This document shows positions 56,764-64,000 of a stretch of 64,000 bases of DNA, piece by piece (positions within the stretch are counted from its first letter, which is position 1; each line of letters opens with the position of its first letter). Below the pieces are notes generated by a model. It was not told where the DNA came from and ran no database searches. It saw nothing but the letters and a program-made list of their open reading frames with translations. Source of the DNA: Geodermatophilus africanus (GTDB taxonomy: Bacteria > Actinomycetota > Actinomycetes > Mycobacteriales > Geodermatophilaceae); assembly GCF_900107105.1 (NCBI RefSeq), contig NZ_FNOT01000003.1, forward strand, positions 434,001-498,000. Direction: 5' to 3'. Position numbers and translations under genes: made by a program.

Positions 56764-58665
56764 GTGCGTACACGTCGGGGGACGGTCCTGGGGTCCACGT
56801 TCACGCTGCTCGCCGTGCCGGTGCTGGCGGCCTGCTCCGGCAACGCAGAGGACGACGTCCGGGCCGCGGCCGAGGCCTTCCTCGGCGACTGGGCCGCCGG
56901 GGACACCGCGGCCGCCGCCGGCGCCACCACCGACCCGGAGGTCGCGACCGCCCTGCTCGAGCAGACCGCGACCGACCTGCCCGGGGCGGCGCTGACCCCC
57001 GAGGTCGGGCAGGTGACCGTCGAGGACGGCACCGCCACCGTCGACTGGACCGCCACCTGGGACCTCGCCGCCGCGCCCGAGTGGAGCTACCCGGCCACCC
57101 TGCGGCTGCAGGAGGCCGAGGAGGGCTGGGACGTCGTCCCGGAGCCCGCCCTCGTGCACCGCGAGCTGGGCGAGGGGCAGCGCCTGCTGCTGGAGCGCGA
57201 GCTGCCCGAGCGCGCGGCGATCACCGACGCCGCGGGGCAGCCGCTGTTCGCCCGCACCGAGGTCGTCAACGTCGGCGTCGACCCCGCCCAGGTCACCGAC
57301 CTGCCGGCGCTGGCGGCGTCGCTCTCGTCGGCCACCGGGATCGCCGCCGAGGAGATCGTCGCCGACGTCCAGGCCGCGCCGGCAGGCCAGTTCGTGCCGG
57401 TGATCACGCTGCGCCGTCCGGACTTCGAGGCCGTCCGCGCACAGGTCTTCGACCTGCCCGGCGCCGTCTTCCCCACCGACACCCGGCTGCTGGCGCCGAG
57501 CCCCCGGTTCGCCTCCGCCCTGCTGGGCCGGGTCGGGCCGGCGACCGCCGAGGTGCTCGAGGAGACCACCGCCGACGACGGCGTCCCCGCGTACGCCACC
57601 GGCGACCAGCTCGGCCTCTCCGGGCTGCAGCGCGCCCTGCAGGAGCAGCTGACCGGCACCCCCGGCTTCACCGTGAGCGTGGTCAGCACCGACGAGTCCA
57701 CCGGCGTCGCCGGCCGGGAGGTCGACGCGGTGGCGCCGGTGCCCGGCGAGCCGGTGCAGACGCCGCTGGTGCGCGCGGTGCAGACCGCCGCGGACGCCGC
57801 CGTCGCGACCCAGCAGCTGCCGACCCACCTCGTGGTCGTCCGGCCCGGCACGGGGGAGATCCTGGCGGTGTCCTCCAACGAGGCCGCCGCGGCCGGCAAC
57901 GCCCTCACCGGCCAGTACCCGCCGGGTTCGAGCATGAAGACGATCAGCGCCACCGCGCTGCTGGCCACCGGCACGCTGACGCCGCAGACGCCGGTCGCCT
58001 GCCCGGGCACGTTCGTCGTCGACGGCCGCGAGTTCGAGAACGCCGACCAGTTCGACCTGGGTACGGTCCCGTTCACGGAGGCCTTCGCCCGGTCGTGCAA
58101 CACGACCTTCATGGAGCAGGGGCTGCAGCTGCCCGACGACGCGCTGGCCGGCGCCGCCGCCTCCTACGGGGTGGGTACCGACTGGCAGCTGCCGGTCGAC
58201 GTGTTCAGCGGCGAGGTGCCGGTCGACAGCACCGGGACGACGAAGGCGGCCAACGCCATCGGCCAGGGCCAGGTGCTCATGAGCCCCGCCCAGCTTGCCC
58301 TGGTGGCCGCCGGCGTCGCCGGCGGGACGCCCGCGGTGCCGGTCGAGGTCGTCGGGGCGGAGTCGGCCGGGCAGGTGCCCGCCGGGCCGGACCCTGCCGT
58401 GCTGGAGGCGCTGCGGCCGATGATGCGCGAGGTGGTGCTCTCCGGGACGGCGAACGGGCTGGCCGACCGCGGCGAGGTCTACGGCAAGACCGGCACCGCC
58501 GAGTTCGGCGGCAACACCCCGCCCGACGCCCACGGCTGGTTCATGGGCTATCAGCTCGGCGGGCCGCAGGGCGACCTGGCCTTCGCCGTCCTCGTGGAGA
58601 CGGGCCAGTCCAGCAGCGTGGCCGTCGACGTGACCGACGTCTTCCTCGGCGGCCTGGGCGGCTGA
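56764..58665 (+). CDS. Penicillin-binding lipoprotein (transpeptidase, MecA_N type)
   Basis: A 633-residue peptidoglycan D,D-transpeptidase homologous to Rv2864c. A lipoprotein signal ends in LLAVPVLAAC (Cys near residue 23). An NTF2-like MecA_N domain follows (DDVRAAAEAFLGDWAAGDTA), then a dimerisation domain. The transpeptidase domain has SXXK in PPGSSMKTISA (about 390), SCNTTF (about 443) and KTGTAEF (about 575). The GTG at 56764 lies 8 bases after AACGCT, a possible -10. It may be a class B PBP acting in septal or lateral wall synthesis. Confidence 0.92.
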   Translation: MRTRRGTVLGSTFTLLAVPVLAACSGNAEDDVRAAAEAFLGDWAAGDTAAAAGATTDPEVATALLEQTATDLPGAALTPEVGQVTVEDGTATVDWTATWDLAAAPEWSYPATLRLQEAEEGWDVVPEPALVHRELGEGQRLLLERELPERAAITDAAGQPLFARTEVVNVGVDPAQVTDLPALAASLSSATGIAAEEIVADVQAAPAGQFVPVITLRRPDFEAVRAQVFDLPGAVFPTDTRLLAPSPRFASALLGRVGPATAEVLEETTADDGVPAYATGDQLGLSGLQRALQEQLTGTPGFTVSVVSTDESTGVAGREVDAVAPVPGEPVQTPLVRAVQTAADAAVATQQLPTHLVVVRPGTGEILAVSSNEAAAAGNALTGQYPPGSSMKTISATALLATGTLTPQTPVACPGTFVVDGREFENADQFDLGTVPFTEAFARSCNTTFMEQGLQLPDDALAGAAASYGVGTDWQLPVDVFSGEVPVDSTGTTKAANAIGQGQVLMSPAQLALVAAGVAGGTPAVPVEVVGAESAGQVPAGPDPAVLEALRPMMREVVLSGTANGLADRGEVYGKTGTAEFGGNTPPDAHGWFMGYQLGGPQGDLAFAVLVETGQSSSVAVDVTDVFLGGLGG

Positions 58666-58774
58666 GGGGCCGGCGGGTCAGGGCACCGGTGTGTCCGGAC
58701 GCGGGACCTGGATCTCTGGACCCGGCTGGTCGTGAGCCACCTCCGGCGTTGCCTCCCGACGATCACCGAGCTGC

Positions 58775-58812
58775 GGTGGCGACACGCCGGGTCCACACCG
58801 CGTGTCGCCACC
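58775..58812. terminator. Perfect 13-bp hairpin between convergent PBP and DUF4439 genes
   Basis: GGTGGCGACACGC (58775-58787) and GCGTGTCGCCACC (58800-58812) are exact complements around a 12-base loop, placed midway between the two convergent genes. It should work in both directions. Confidence 0.7.
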
Positions 58813-58852
58813 CGGACCCACGATCATCGAGGACCAGGGGCGGGCGGTCCTC

Positions 58853-59311
58853 CTACTGCGGCAGGCCGGGGAAGGCGCTGGTGACCGGCGTCCGTCCGGC
58901 GGCGGCGCGCCACCCCACGGCGCGGATCTCGGCGGCACCGAGCTCCGCCACGGCCAACTCCCGCACCGCGGGCTCCGCGGCCTGGTCGAGCAGCCGCACC
59001 CAGGCCGCCGACACGCCCTCCTCGAGGACGACGGCGAGCGCCGCGGCGTCCACGGCGGACAGCACCGGGAAGGGCAGCGTGTAGCCCGCCTCGCGGGGGA
59101 CCGGGTCGGCGCCGCGCGACTCCAGCAGCGCCACCAGCCGGTCGCGGACACCGCGGTGCGCGACGTCCCCGGCGACCGCCGGCTCGTGGGCGTCCGCGGG
59201 CAGCGCCGCACCCAGCGCGCCGTACCCCCACACGGCGGCGTGCTCGGCGGCGACCACCTCGCGCAGCGCCGCGGTCTCGGTGCCCACGTCCAGGACGCCG
59301 TCGTCAGCCAC
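58853..59311 (-). CDS. DUF4439 ferritin-like domain protein
   Basis: A 152-residue all-helical protein with ferritin-like spacing: ALREVVAAEHAAVWGYGALG, RGVRDRLVALLESRGADPVP and AVRELAVAELGAAEIRAVGW. DUF4439 proteins occur next to rimP-nusA in actinobacteria (Rv2843/Rv2844 region). Metal-binding is not certain from the residues present. The GTG at 59311 lies 15 bases after the Tat-lipoprotein gene, forming a two-gene unit. Confidence 0.8.
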   Translation of the reverse strand: MADDGVLDVGTETAALREVVAAEHAAVWGYGALGAALPADAHEPAVAGDVAHRGVRDRLVALLESRGADPVPREAGYTLPFPVLSAVDAAALAVVLEEGVSAAWVRLLDQAAEPAVRELAVAELGAAEIRAVGWRAAAGRTPVTSAFPGLPQ

Positions 59312-59326
59312 GTGCCCACCCTCCGC

Positions 59327-59821
59327 TCACGCCAGTGCCGCCTCGTGCCCGCGCAGCCCCGCGGCGATCGACCCGAGCAGCGCCGCCCGCGCACCCGTCT
59401 GCCGGGCACAGGCCGCGGCGTGCGACACGGCCGCGCCGGCCACCTGCTCGCGCAGCCAGGTGCGCACGTCCCCGCCGGGGGGCGCGGCCGGCGCCGCGGA
59501 CGAGGACGCGGCCGGCGACGACGTCGAGGACGGGGCCGCGGCGCGCAGCCGGTCGAGCTGGTCGGTGGCCTGCGCCGCCAGGTCGCTCAGGGCCAGCGCG
59601 GGGTCGGCGGTCGTCGCCGCGGCGTACGCCGCGACCACCGCCTCCTGCACGGTCACCTGCTCGGCCAGCCGGTCGGCCTCCTCGGTGCTCACCGCCGGGG
59701 CGTCCGGAGAGCCCGAGGTGCAGCCGGCGGCGAGCAGCGCGAGGCCGGCCGAGGCGGCGAGGAAGGCGCGACGGGAGCAGCCCACCGGGGCGGGAGGAGG
59801 CAGGGGGACCATCACCGCCAT
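59327..59821 (-). CDS. Predicted Tat-exported lipoprotein
   Basis: A 164-residue protein. The ATG at 59821 gives a signal with a twin-arginine (CSRRAFLAASAGLALL) and a lipobox ending LLAAGC-TSGS, so it is likely exported folded and lipidated. The mature part is helical and Ala-rich, with a Ser/Pro/Ala linker (SSTSSPAASSSAAPAAPPGG). It pairs with the DUF4439 gene downstream. Function unknown. Confidence 0.75.
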   Translation of the reverse strand: MAVMVPLPPPAPVGCSRRAFLAASAGLALLAAGCTSGSPDAPAVSTEEADRLAEQVTVQEAVVAAYAAATTADPALALSDLAAQATDQLDRLRAAAPSSTSSPAASSSAAPAAPPGGDVRTWLREQVAGAAVSHAAACARQTGARAALLGSIAAGLRGHEAALA

Positions 59822-59909
59822 CCTCTCAGCCCCGCCCGCACCCGGCCGGGAGCACACGGTGGGCGGGTCCCTCCCCGGCCGCCCGGTCTCGGGCCCGCCT
59901 GCGGAGCGG

Positions 59910-59915
59910 TAGCCT
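59910..59915 (+). promoter_or_regulatory. Candidate -10 for the rimP-nusA-infB operon
   Basis: TAGCCT matches TANNNT and lies 118 bases before rimP, in the divergent gap with the lipoprotein gene. No clear -35. Confidence 0.35.
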
Positions 59916-60032
59916 GACCCTCCGCCCGGTACCGGGCCGACGGCGTGTCCACCGACCCCTCCACGGGCCGCGACACGGGGCGCCGGACCACCGTGCGCCT
60001 GCCGCCGACCGAGCCAGGAGAGGGAGGGAGCC

Positions 60033-60635
60033 GTGTCCGCCGCCCCCCGCACCGACCCCGCCGCGACCCGCCTGGCCGGGCTGGTCGCCCCGGTGGTCGA
60101 GGCCGCCGGCTACGACCTCGAGGAGCTTGTCGTCACCCCGGCCGGCCGGCGCAGCATCGTCCGGGTCGTGGTCGACCGGGACGCCGGCGTGACGCTGGAC
60201 GACGTCGCCGAGGTCAGCCGGGCGGTCTCCACGGCCCTCGACGAGCACGACGGCGAGTTCGGCAGCGCCCCCTACGTGCTGGAGGTCACCAGCCCCGGGG
60301 TCGACCGGCCGCTGACCGAGCCGCGGCACTGGCGGCGCAACACCGGGCGGCTGGTCACCGTGGCCGTGGGCCCCCCGGGCTCGGCCGGGCAGGTGACCGG
60401 GCGGGTGCTGGAGGTCGACGGCGACGGGGTGACCCTCGCGGTGGAGGCCACGGGCAAGCCCGGGGCGAAGAAGCGGCCGCCCACCCCACGGCAGGTGCCG
60501 TGGCGAGAGCTGGGCACCGGGCGGGTGCAGGTGGAGTTCGGCCGGGGACGGGCCGGCGGGGACGAGGCGGGCGGGGAGCCCGAGGACCTCGCGGCGCAGG
60601 CGGGTCCCGCGGACGACGACGGAGGAGCACAGTGA
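60033..60635 (+). CDS. rimP: Ribosome maturation factor RimP
   Basis: A 200-residue 30S maturation factor. [20 protein letters not shown] opens the N-terminal domain, and [20 protein letters not shown] is the conserved central motif before the SH3-like C-terminal domain. The last 45 residues are a Gly/Glu-rich tail. The GTG at 60033 has GGAGAGGGAGGG upstream. It overlaps nusA by GTGA in the universal rimP-nusA-ylxR-infB operon. Confidence 0.95.
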   Translation: MSAAPRTDPAATRLAGLVAPVVEAAGYDLEELVVTPAGRRSIVRVVVDRDAGVTLDDVAEVSRAVSTALDEHDGEFGSAPYVLEVTSPGVDRPLTEPRHWRRNTGRLVTVAVGPPGSAGQVTGRVLEVDGDGVTLAVEATGKPGAKKRPPTPRQVPWRELGTGRVQVEFGRGRAGGDEAGGEPEDLAAQAGPADDDGGAQ

Positions 60636-61765
60636 ACATCGACGTGACCGCCCTCAAGGCGGTCGAGCGGGAGAAGGGCATCCCGGCCGACACGGTCATC
60701 GAGGCCATCGAGACGGCCCTGGTCACCGCGTACCGGCACGCCGACGGCGCGAGCAAGCACGTGCGGGTGCACGTGGACCGCAGGACCGGCGAGGTCGCCG
60801 TGCTGGCCCAGGAGCTCGGGCCAGACGGCGAGGTCGTCCGCGAGTGGGACGACACCCCGCAGGACTTCGGCCGCATCGCGGCCAGCACCGCCAAGCAGGT
60901 CATCGTCCAGCGGCTGCGCGACGCCGAGCACGAGCAGACCTTCGGCGAGTACGCGGGCAAGGAGGGCGACATCGTCAGCGGCATCGTGCAGGCCGACCAG
61001 CGGCGCAACGCCAGCGGCACGGTGCTCGTCGACATCGGCAAGGTCGAGGCGGTGCTGCCCGCGGCCGAGCAGGTGCCGGGGGAGAGCTATCCGCACGGCA
61101 GCCGGCTGAAGGCCTACGTGGTGTCGGTGGCCCGCACCTTCCGCGGCCCGCAGGTCACCGTCTCGCGCACCCACCCGAACCTGGTGCGCAAGCTCTTCGC
61201 CCTCGAGGTCCCCGAGATCGCCGACGGCAGCGTGGAGATCGTCGCGGTCGCCCGCGAGGCCGGTCACCGCTCGAAGATCGCCGTCCGCACCTCGGTGCCC
61301 GGGCTCAACGCCAAGGGCGCCTGCATCGGCCCGATGGGGCAGCGGGTGCGCAACGTCATGAGCGAGCTGCACGGCGAGAAGATCGACATCGTCGACTGGG
61401 CCGAGGACCCGGCGACCTTCGTCGCCTCGGCGCTGAGCCCGGCCCGGGTCACCACCGCCCAGCTCGTCGACCGGCAGGCCAAGGCGGTGCGGGTCGTCGT
61501 CCCGGACTTCCAGCTGTCGCTGGCGATCGGCAAGGAGGGGCAGAACGCCCGCCTGGCCGCGCGGCTGACCGGCTGCCGGATCGACATCCGCAGCGACGCC
61601 CAGCCCGACGACGCCACCCCTTCGCCGGGGGTCGGGCGCGCGCCGCTGCGCTCGGGTGCGCCGGCCGCGCGGGGCGGTCGCCCCGGGGGCCCGGGTGCGG
61701 GTGCCCGCCCCGGCCGGGTGCCCGGTGGCCGGAGTCCGGAACACCCGGGGCCCTCAGCGCGCTAG
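60632..61765 (+). CDS. nusA: Transcription termination/antitermination factor NusA
   Basis: A 377-residue NusA. The N-terminal RNAP-binding domain starts [20 protein letters not shown]; the S1 domain is around [20 protein letters not shown]. Two KH domains follow, with [15 protein letters not shown] [40 protein letters not shown] and [20 protein letters not shown]. The final 50 residues are a Pro/Gly/Arg-rich tail. The GTG at 60632 couples it to rimP. Confidence 0.96.
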   Translation: MNIDVTALKAVEREKGIPADTVIEAIETALVTAYRHADGASKHVRVHVDRRTGEVAVLAQELGPDGEVVREWDDTPQDFGRIAASTAKQVIVQRLRDAEHEQTFGEYAGKEGDIVSGIVQADQRRNASGTVLVDIGKVEAVLPAAEQVPGESYPHGSRLKAYVVSVARTFRGPQVTVSRTHPNLVRKLFALEVPEIADGSVEIVAVAREAGHRSKIAVRTSVPGLNAKGACIGPMGQRVRNVMSELHGEKIDIVDWAEDPATFVASALSPARVTTAQLVDRQAKAVRVVVPDFQLSLAIGKEGQNARLAARLTGCRIDIRSDAQPDDATPSPGVGRAPLRSGAPAARGGRPGGPGAGARPGRVPGGRSPEHPGPSAR

Positions 61766-61773
61766 AGTGCAGG

Positions 61774-62208
61774 GTGGCCGAAACGTCGATCCCGGTGCGC
61801 ACCTGTGTGGGCTGCCGGGAACGCGCTCCGGTCACCGACCTGCTGCGCGTCGTCGCGCGGGACGGGGTGCTCGTCCCCGACCCGCGACGGAGGCTCCCCG
61901 GCCGGGGTGCCTCACTGCACCCCACCCCGGAGTGCCTGCACGCAGCGGAGCGACGCCGGGCCTTCCCCCGGGCGCTGCGCCTCCCCGGAGGCGGCGGCAC
62001 CCCGGTGGCGGCCGGTCCGCTCCGGGACCACGTCCTCGGCGCGCCGTCTGCGGCGCCCCCGGGGAGCCGGACCCGGGCGGGCGACAGCACACCAGCGAGC
62101 ACCGCACGAACGACAACCGCACCAACACAGACGGACCCGCACCCGGCGGGTCCGCACGTCGAGAGCAGGACGTCGTCGGATGAGCAAGCCGTGAAGTCCC
62201 CCAGATGA
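61774..62208 (+). CDS. ylxR: YlxR (DUF448) family RNA-binding protein
   Basis: A 144-residue protein with the YlxR domain at the N-terminus: PVRTCVGCRERAPVTDLLRV with a conserved CxxC, then RRLPGRGASLHPTPECLHAA and RRRAFPRALRL. The C-terminal 60 residues are a Thr/Pro/Arg-rich tail. The GTG at 61774 is 8 bases after the nusA stop; TAGAGT (61763-61768), formed partly by that stop codon, lies 5 bases upstream and could act as an internal -10. Confidence 0.9.
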   Translation: MAETSIPVRTCVGCRERAPVTDLLRVVARDGVLVPDPRRRLPGRGASLHPTPECLHAAERRRAFPRALRLPGGGGTPVAAGPLRDHVLGAPSAAPPGSRTRAGDSTPASTARTTTAPTQTDPHPAGPHVESRTSSDEQAVKSPR

Positions 62209-62274
62209 CCAGCCAGATGCAGTACTGACGACGAGGTCGCGCGGGCCAGCCGCCGGCCTCACAAGAGGAGATCC

Positions 62275-64000
62275 GTGCCAGGCAAAGCCCGCGTACACGA
62301 ACTCGCCAAGGAGTTCGGTGTCGACAGCAAGACCGTGCTCGCCAAGCTCAAGGAGCAGGGCGAGTTCGTGAAGTCCGCCTCCTCCACCGTCGAGGCCCCC
62401 GTGGCCCGGCGGCTCCGGGAGGCCTTCGTCGCGTCAGGGTCCAACGGTGGCGGCAACGGCGGCGGCCAGTCGGCCGCCTCCCGGCCCGCCCCGCGTCCCG
62501 GCCCGCGCCCCGCGCAGGCACCGGCCGCCGCAGCTCCGGCCGCGCCGTCCGACCCTGTCGCGCCGGCGCCGCCGGCCGCTCCGGCGCCCGAGCCGCAGTC
62601 GCCGCTGACCCGCGCCCCCGGCGCGCCGACCCCGGGCCCGCGCCCGGGTGCGACCCGTCCGGGCGCGCCCGTGCCCGGCCCCCGGCCGACCGCTCCGGAG
62701 CCCCAGGCCCCCGCGGCGAGCGCCCCGACCCAGCAGCCGCCCGCGGCGCCGAGCGGCCCGCGTCCAGCGGGTGCCTCGCGCCCCGGCCCGGCCGGTGGCC
62801 CCACCTCGGGCCCGCGCCCGGCCGCCCCCGGCGCCGGTCCGCGACCGGGCCCGCGTCCGGCTCCGCGCCCGGGCAACAACCCCTTCAGCAGCGCTCCCCG
62901 TCCGGCTCCGGCCGGCGGTGCGCCGCGTCCCGGCCCCGCCGGTGGCCCGCGTCCGGGCCCCGGTGCCGGTGGCCCGCGTCCCGGCCCGGCTGGTCCCGGC
63001 GGCCCCCGCCCCGGCTCCGGTGCCGGCGGTCCCCGCCCGGCGGCCGGTGGTCCGCGTCCGGGTCCCGGTGCCGGCGGTCCGCGTCCGGCGGCCGGCCCCG
63101 GCGGTCCCCGCCCGAACCCGGGCATGATGCCGCAGCGTCCCTCGCCCGGCATGATGCCGCCGCGGCCGGCCGGTGGCGGCCGTCCCGGCGCTCCTGCCGG
63201 TCGCGGCCGTCCCGGGGGCGGCCCCGGTGGCGGTGGTGGCGGTTTCCGTCCCGGTGGCGGTGGTCCCGGTGGCGGTGGCGGTGGCGCTCCCGCCGGCGGC
63301 GGTTTCCGTAGCGGTGGCGGCGGTGGCCGCGGCCGGGGCCGTGGTGGCTCCGGTGCCGGTACCGCGGGTGCCTTCGGTCGTCCCGGCGGGCGTGGCCCGG
63401 TCCGCGGGCGCAAGAGCAAGAAGCAGCGGCGCCAGGAGTTCGACTCCATGGCGGCGCCCAGCATGGGCGGCGTCAGCCTGCCGCGGGGCAACGGGCAGAC
63501 CGTCCGGCTGCCGCGCGGCGCCTCGCTGACCGACCTCGCCGAGAAGATCGGCGCCCAGCCGGCCGCGCTGGTCACCGCCCTGTTCCACCTGGGCGAGATG
63601 GTCACCGCGACGCAGTCGGTGAACGACGAGACGCTGCAGCTGCTCGGTGCCGAGATCGACTGGGACATCCAGGTGGTCAGCCCCGAGGACGAGGACCGCG
63701 AACTGCTCGAGACCTTCGACCTCACCTTCGGCGACGAGGGTGACGAGGAGGACTGGGAGGCCCGTCCGCCGGTGGTGACCGTCATGGGTCACGTCGACCA
63801 CGGCAAGACCAAGCTGCTGGACGCCCTCCGCAACACCAACGTGGTGGCGCGGGAGGCCGGCGGCATCACCCAGCACATCGGCGCCTACCAGATCGTCACC
63901 GAGCTCGAGGACAACGAGCGGCCGATCACCTTCATCGACACCCCGGGTCACGAGTCGTTCACCGCGATGCGTGCGCGAGGCGCGAAGGTGACCGACATCG
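62275..64000 (+). CDS. infB: Translation initiation factor IF-2 (3' end outside window)
   Basis: A partial 575-codon reading of the GTPase that brings initiator tRNA to the ribosome. The GTG at 62275 has AAGAGGAG 4 bases upstream. The first IF2_N domain is at residues 1-50 ([20 protein letters not shown]). A Pro/Gly/Arg-rich disordered linker of roughly 300 residues follows, then a second IF2_N domain ([20 protein letters not shown]). The G domain begins with [16 protein letters not shown] (about 502-517) and reaches [20 protein letters not shown] at the edge. It is cut before G4. Confidence 0.96.
   Translation, partial: MPGKARVHELAKEFGVDSKTVLAKLKEQGEFVKSASSTVEAPVARRLREAFVASGSNGGGNGGGQSAASRPAPRPGPRPAQAPAAAAPAAPSDPVAPAPPAAPAPEPQSPLTRAPGAPTPGPRPGATRPGAPVPGPRPTAPEPQAPAASAPTQQPPAAPSGPRPAGASRPGPAGGPTSGPRPAAPGAGPRPGPRPAPRPGNNPFSSAPRPAPAGGAPRPGPAGGPRPGPGAGGPRPGPAGPGGPRPGSGAGGPRPAAGGPRPGPGAGGPRPAAGPGGPRPNPGMMPQRPSPGMMPPRPAGGGRPGAPAGRGRPGGGPGGGGGGFRPGGGGPGGGGGGAPAGGGFRSGGGGGRGRGRGGSGAGTAGAFGRPGGRGPVRGRKSKKQRRQEFDSMAAPSMGGVSLPRGNGQTVRLPRGASLTDLAEKIGAQPAALVTALFHLGEMVTATQSVNDETLQLLGAEIDWDIQVVSPEDEDRELLETFDLTFGDEGDEEDWEARPPVVTVMGHVDHGKTKLLDALRNTNVVAREAGGITQHIGAYQIVTELEDNERPITFIDTPGHESFTAMRARGAKVTDI

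Noticed and set aside
62648..63127. Plus-strand 159-codon ORF inside infB
   Set aside because: It is an alternate frame of the Pro/Gly/Arg-rich linker with only Ala/Pro/Arg/Val composition; infB itself is open throughout in its own frame.

Overview
The window is a very GC-rich stretch of actinobacterial chromosome. GTG starts, GTGA/ATGA stop-start overlaps and GC-rich third codon positions are pervasive. Gene order follows the conserved actinobacterial housekeeping block known from Mycobacterium tuberculosis (coaD-sepIVA-DUF177-rpmF-rnc-fpg-smc-ftsY-amtB-glnB-glnD-ffh-rpsP-trmD-rplS-lepB-rnhB-dprA-xerC-rpsB-tsf-pyrH-frr-cdsA-rlmN-dxr-rip1-ispG-pbp-rimP-nusA-ylxR-infB). A WhiG/FliA-type sigma factor before rpsB, the SepIVA protein and the style of the accessory genes suggest a filamentous or motile actinomycete, most likely a member of Geodermatophilaceae (Blastococcus, Geodermatophilus, Modestobacter). 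That placement is inferred from gene content and repeats, not from a marker gene.

Layout. 1-9.05 kb: end of a probable recG, then rsmD-coaD, sepIVA, DUF177-rpmF-rnc-fpg-acyP, a small coiled-coil protein and smc. 9.1-12.95 kb: a minus-strand accessory block (FAD monooxygenase, EEP-family hydrolase, PhoD-like phosphatase) between smc and ftsY. 13.0-20.1 kb: ftsY, a divergent Ni/Co transporter, then the nitrogen operon amtB-glnB-glnD behind a GlnR-like box. 20.2-26.0 kb: a small Cys-rich protein, ffh-amidohydrolase, a response-regulator remnant, a secreted protein and proS. 26.2-32.5 kb: rpsP-khpA-rimM-trmD-NUDIX, rplS, lepB, a LuxR-type regulator with an altered receiver, rnhB-DUF2469. 32.6-38.0 kb: yraN-comM-dprA, xerC, whiG, an ABM-like protein. 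38.0-45.8 kb: an M23-like protein divergent from rpsB-tsf-pyrH-frr-cdsA, then a DUF952/GNAT pseudogene, a SpoU methyltransferase and PPK2. 45.9-51.7 kb: a Pro-rich repeat membrane protein, rlmN-VIT transporter, LCP protein plus LAxTG surface protein, DUF2631. 51.8-58.7 kb: dxr-rip1, ispG, a repeat-tailed GNAT protein, a penicillin-binding lipoprotein. 58.8-64.0 kb: a DUF4439/Tat-lipoprotein pair, then rimP-nusA-ylxR-infB (infB cut by the window end).

Most genes serve translation (ribosomal proteins, rRNA/tRNA modification, initiation and elongation factors), protein export (ftsY, ffh, lepB), chromosome and division functions (smc, xerC, sepIVA), envelope and isoprenoid synthesis (cdsA, dxr, ispG, PBP, LCP) and nitrogen sensing. 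No rRNA, tRNA, CRISPR array, prophage or insertion sequence was seen.

The most unusual feature is a family of about a dozen intergenic inverted repeats. They share a core (roughly CTCGCAGGCTCGCGGCGGG), but their arms differ from copy to copy while staying complementary to each other. They usually sit directly after stop codons. One copy is inserted inside another (56564-56719), one supplies the ribosome-binding site and abuts the apparent CTG start of smc, and two oppositely oriented copies with identical arms flank tsf.
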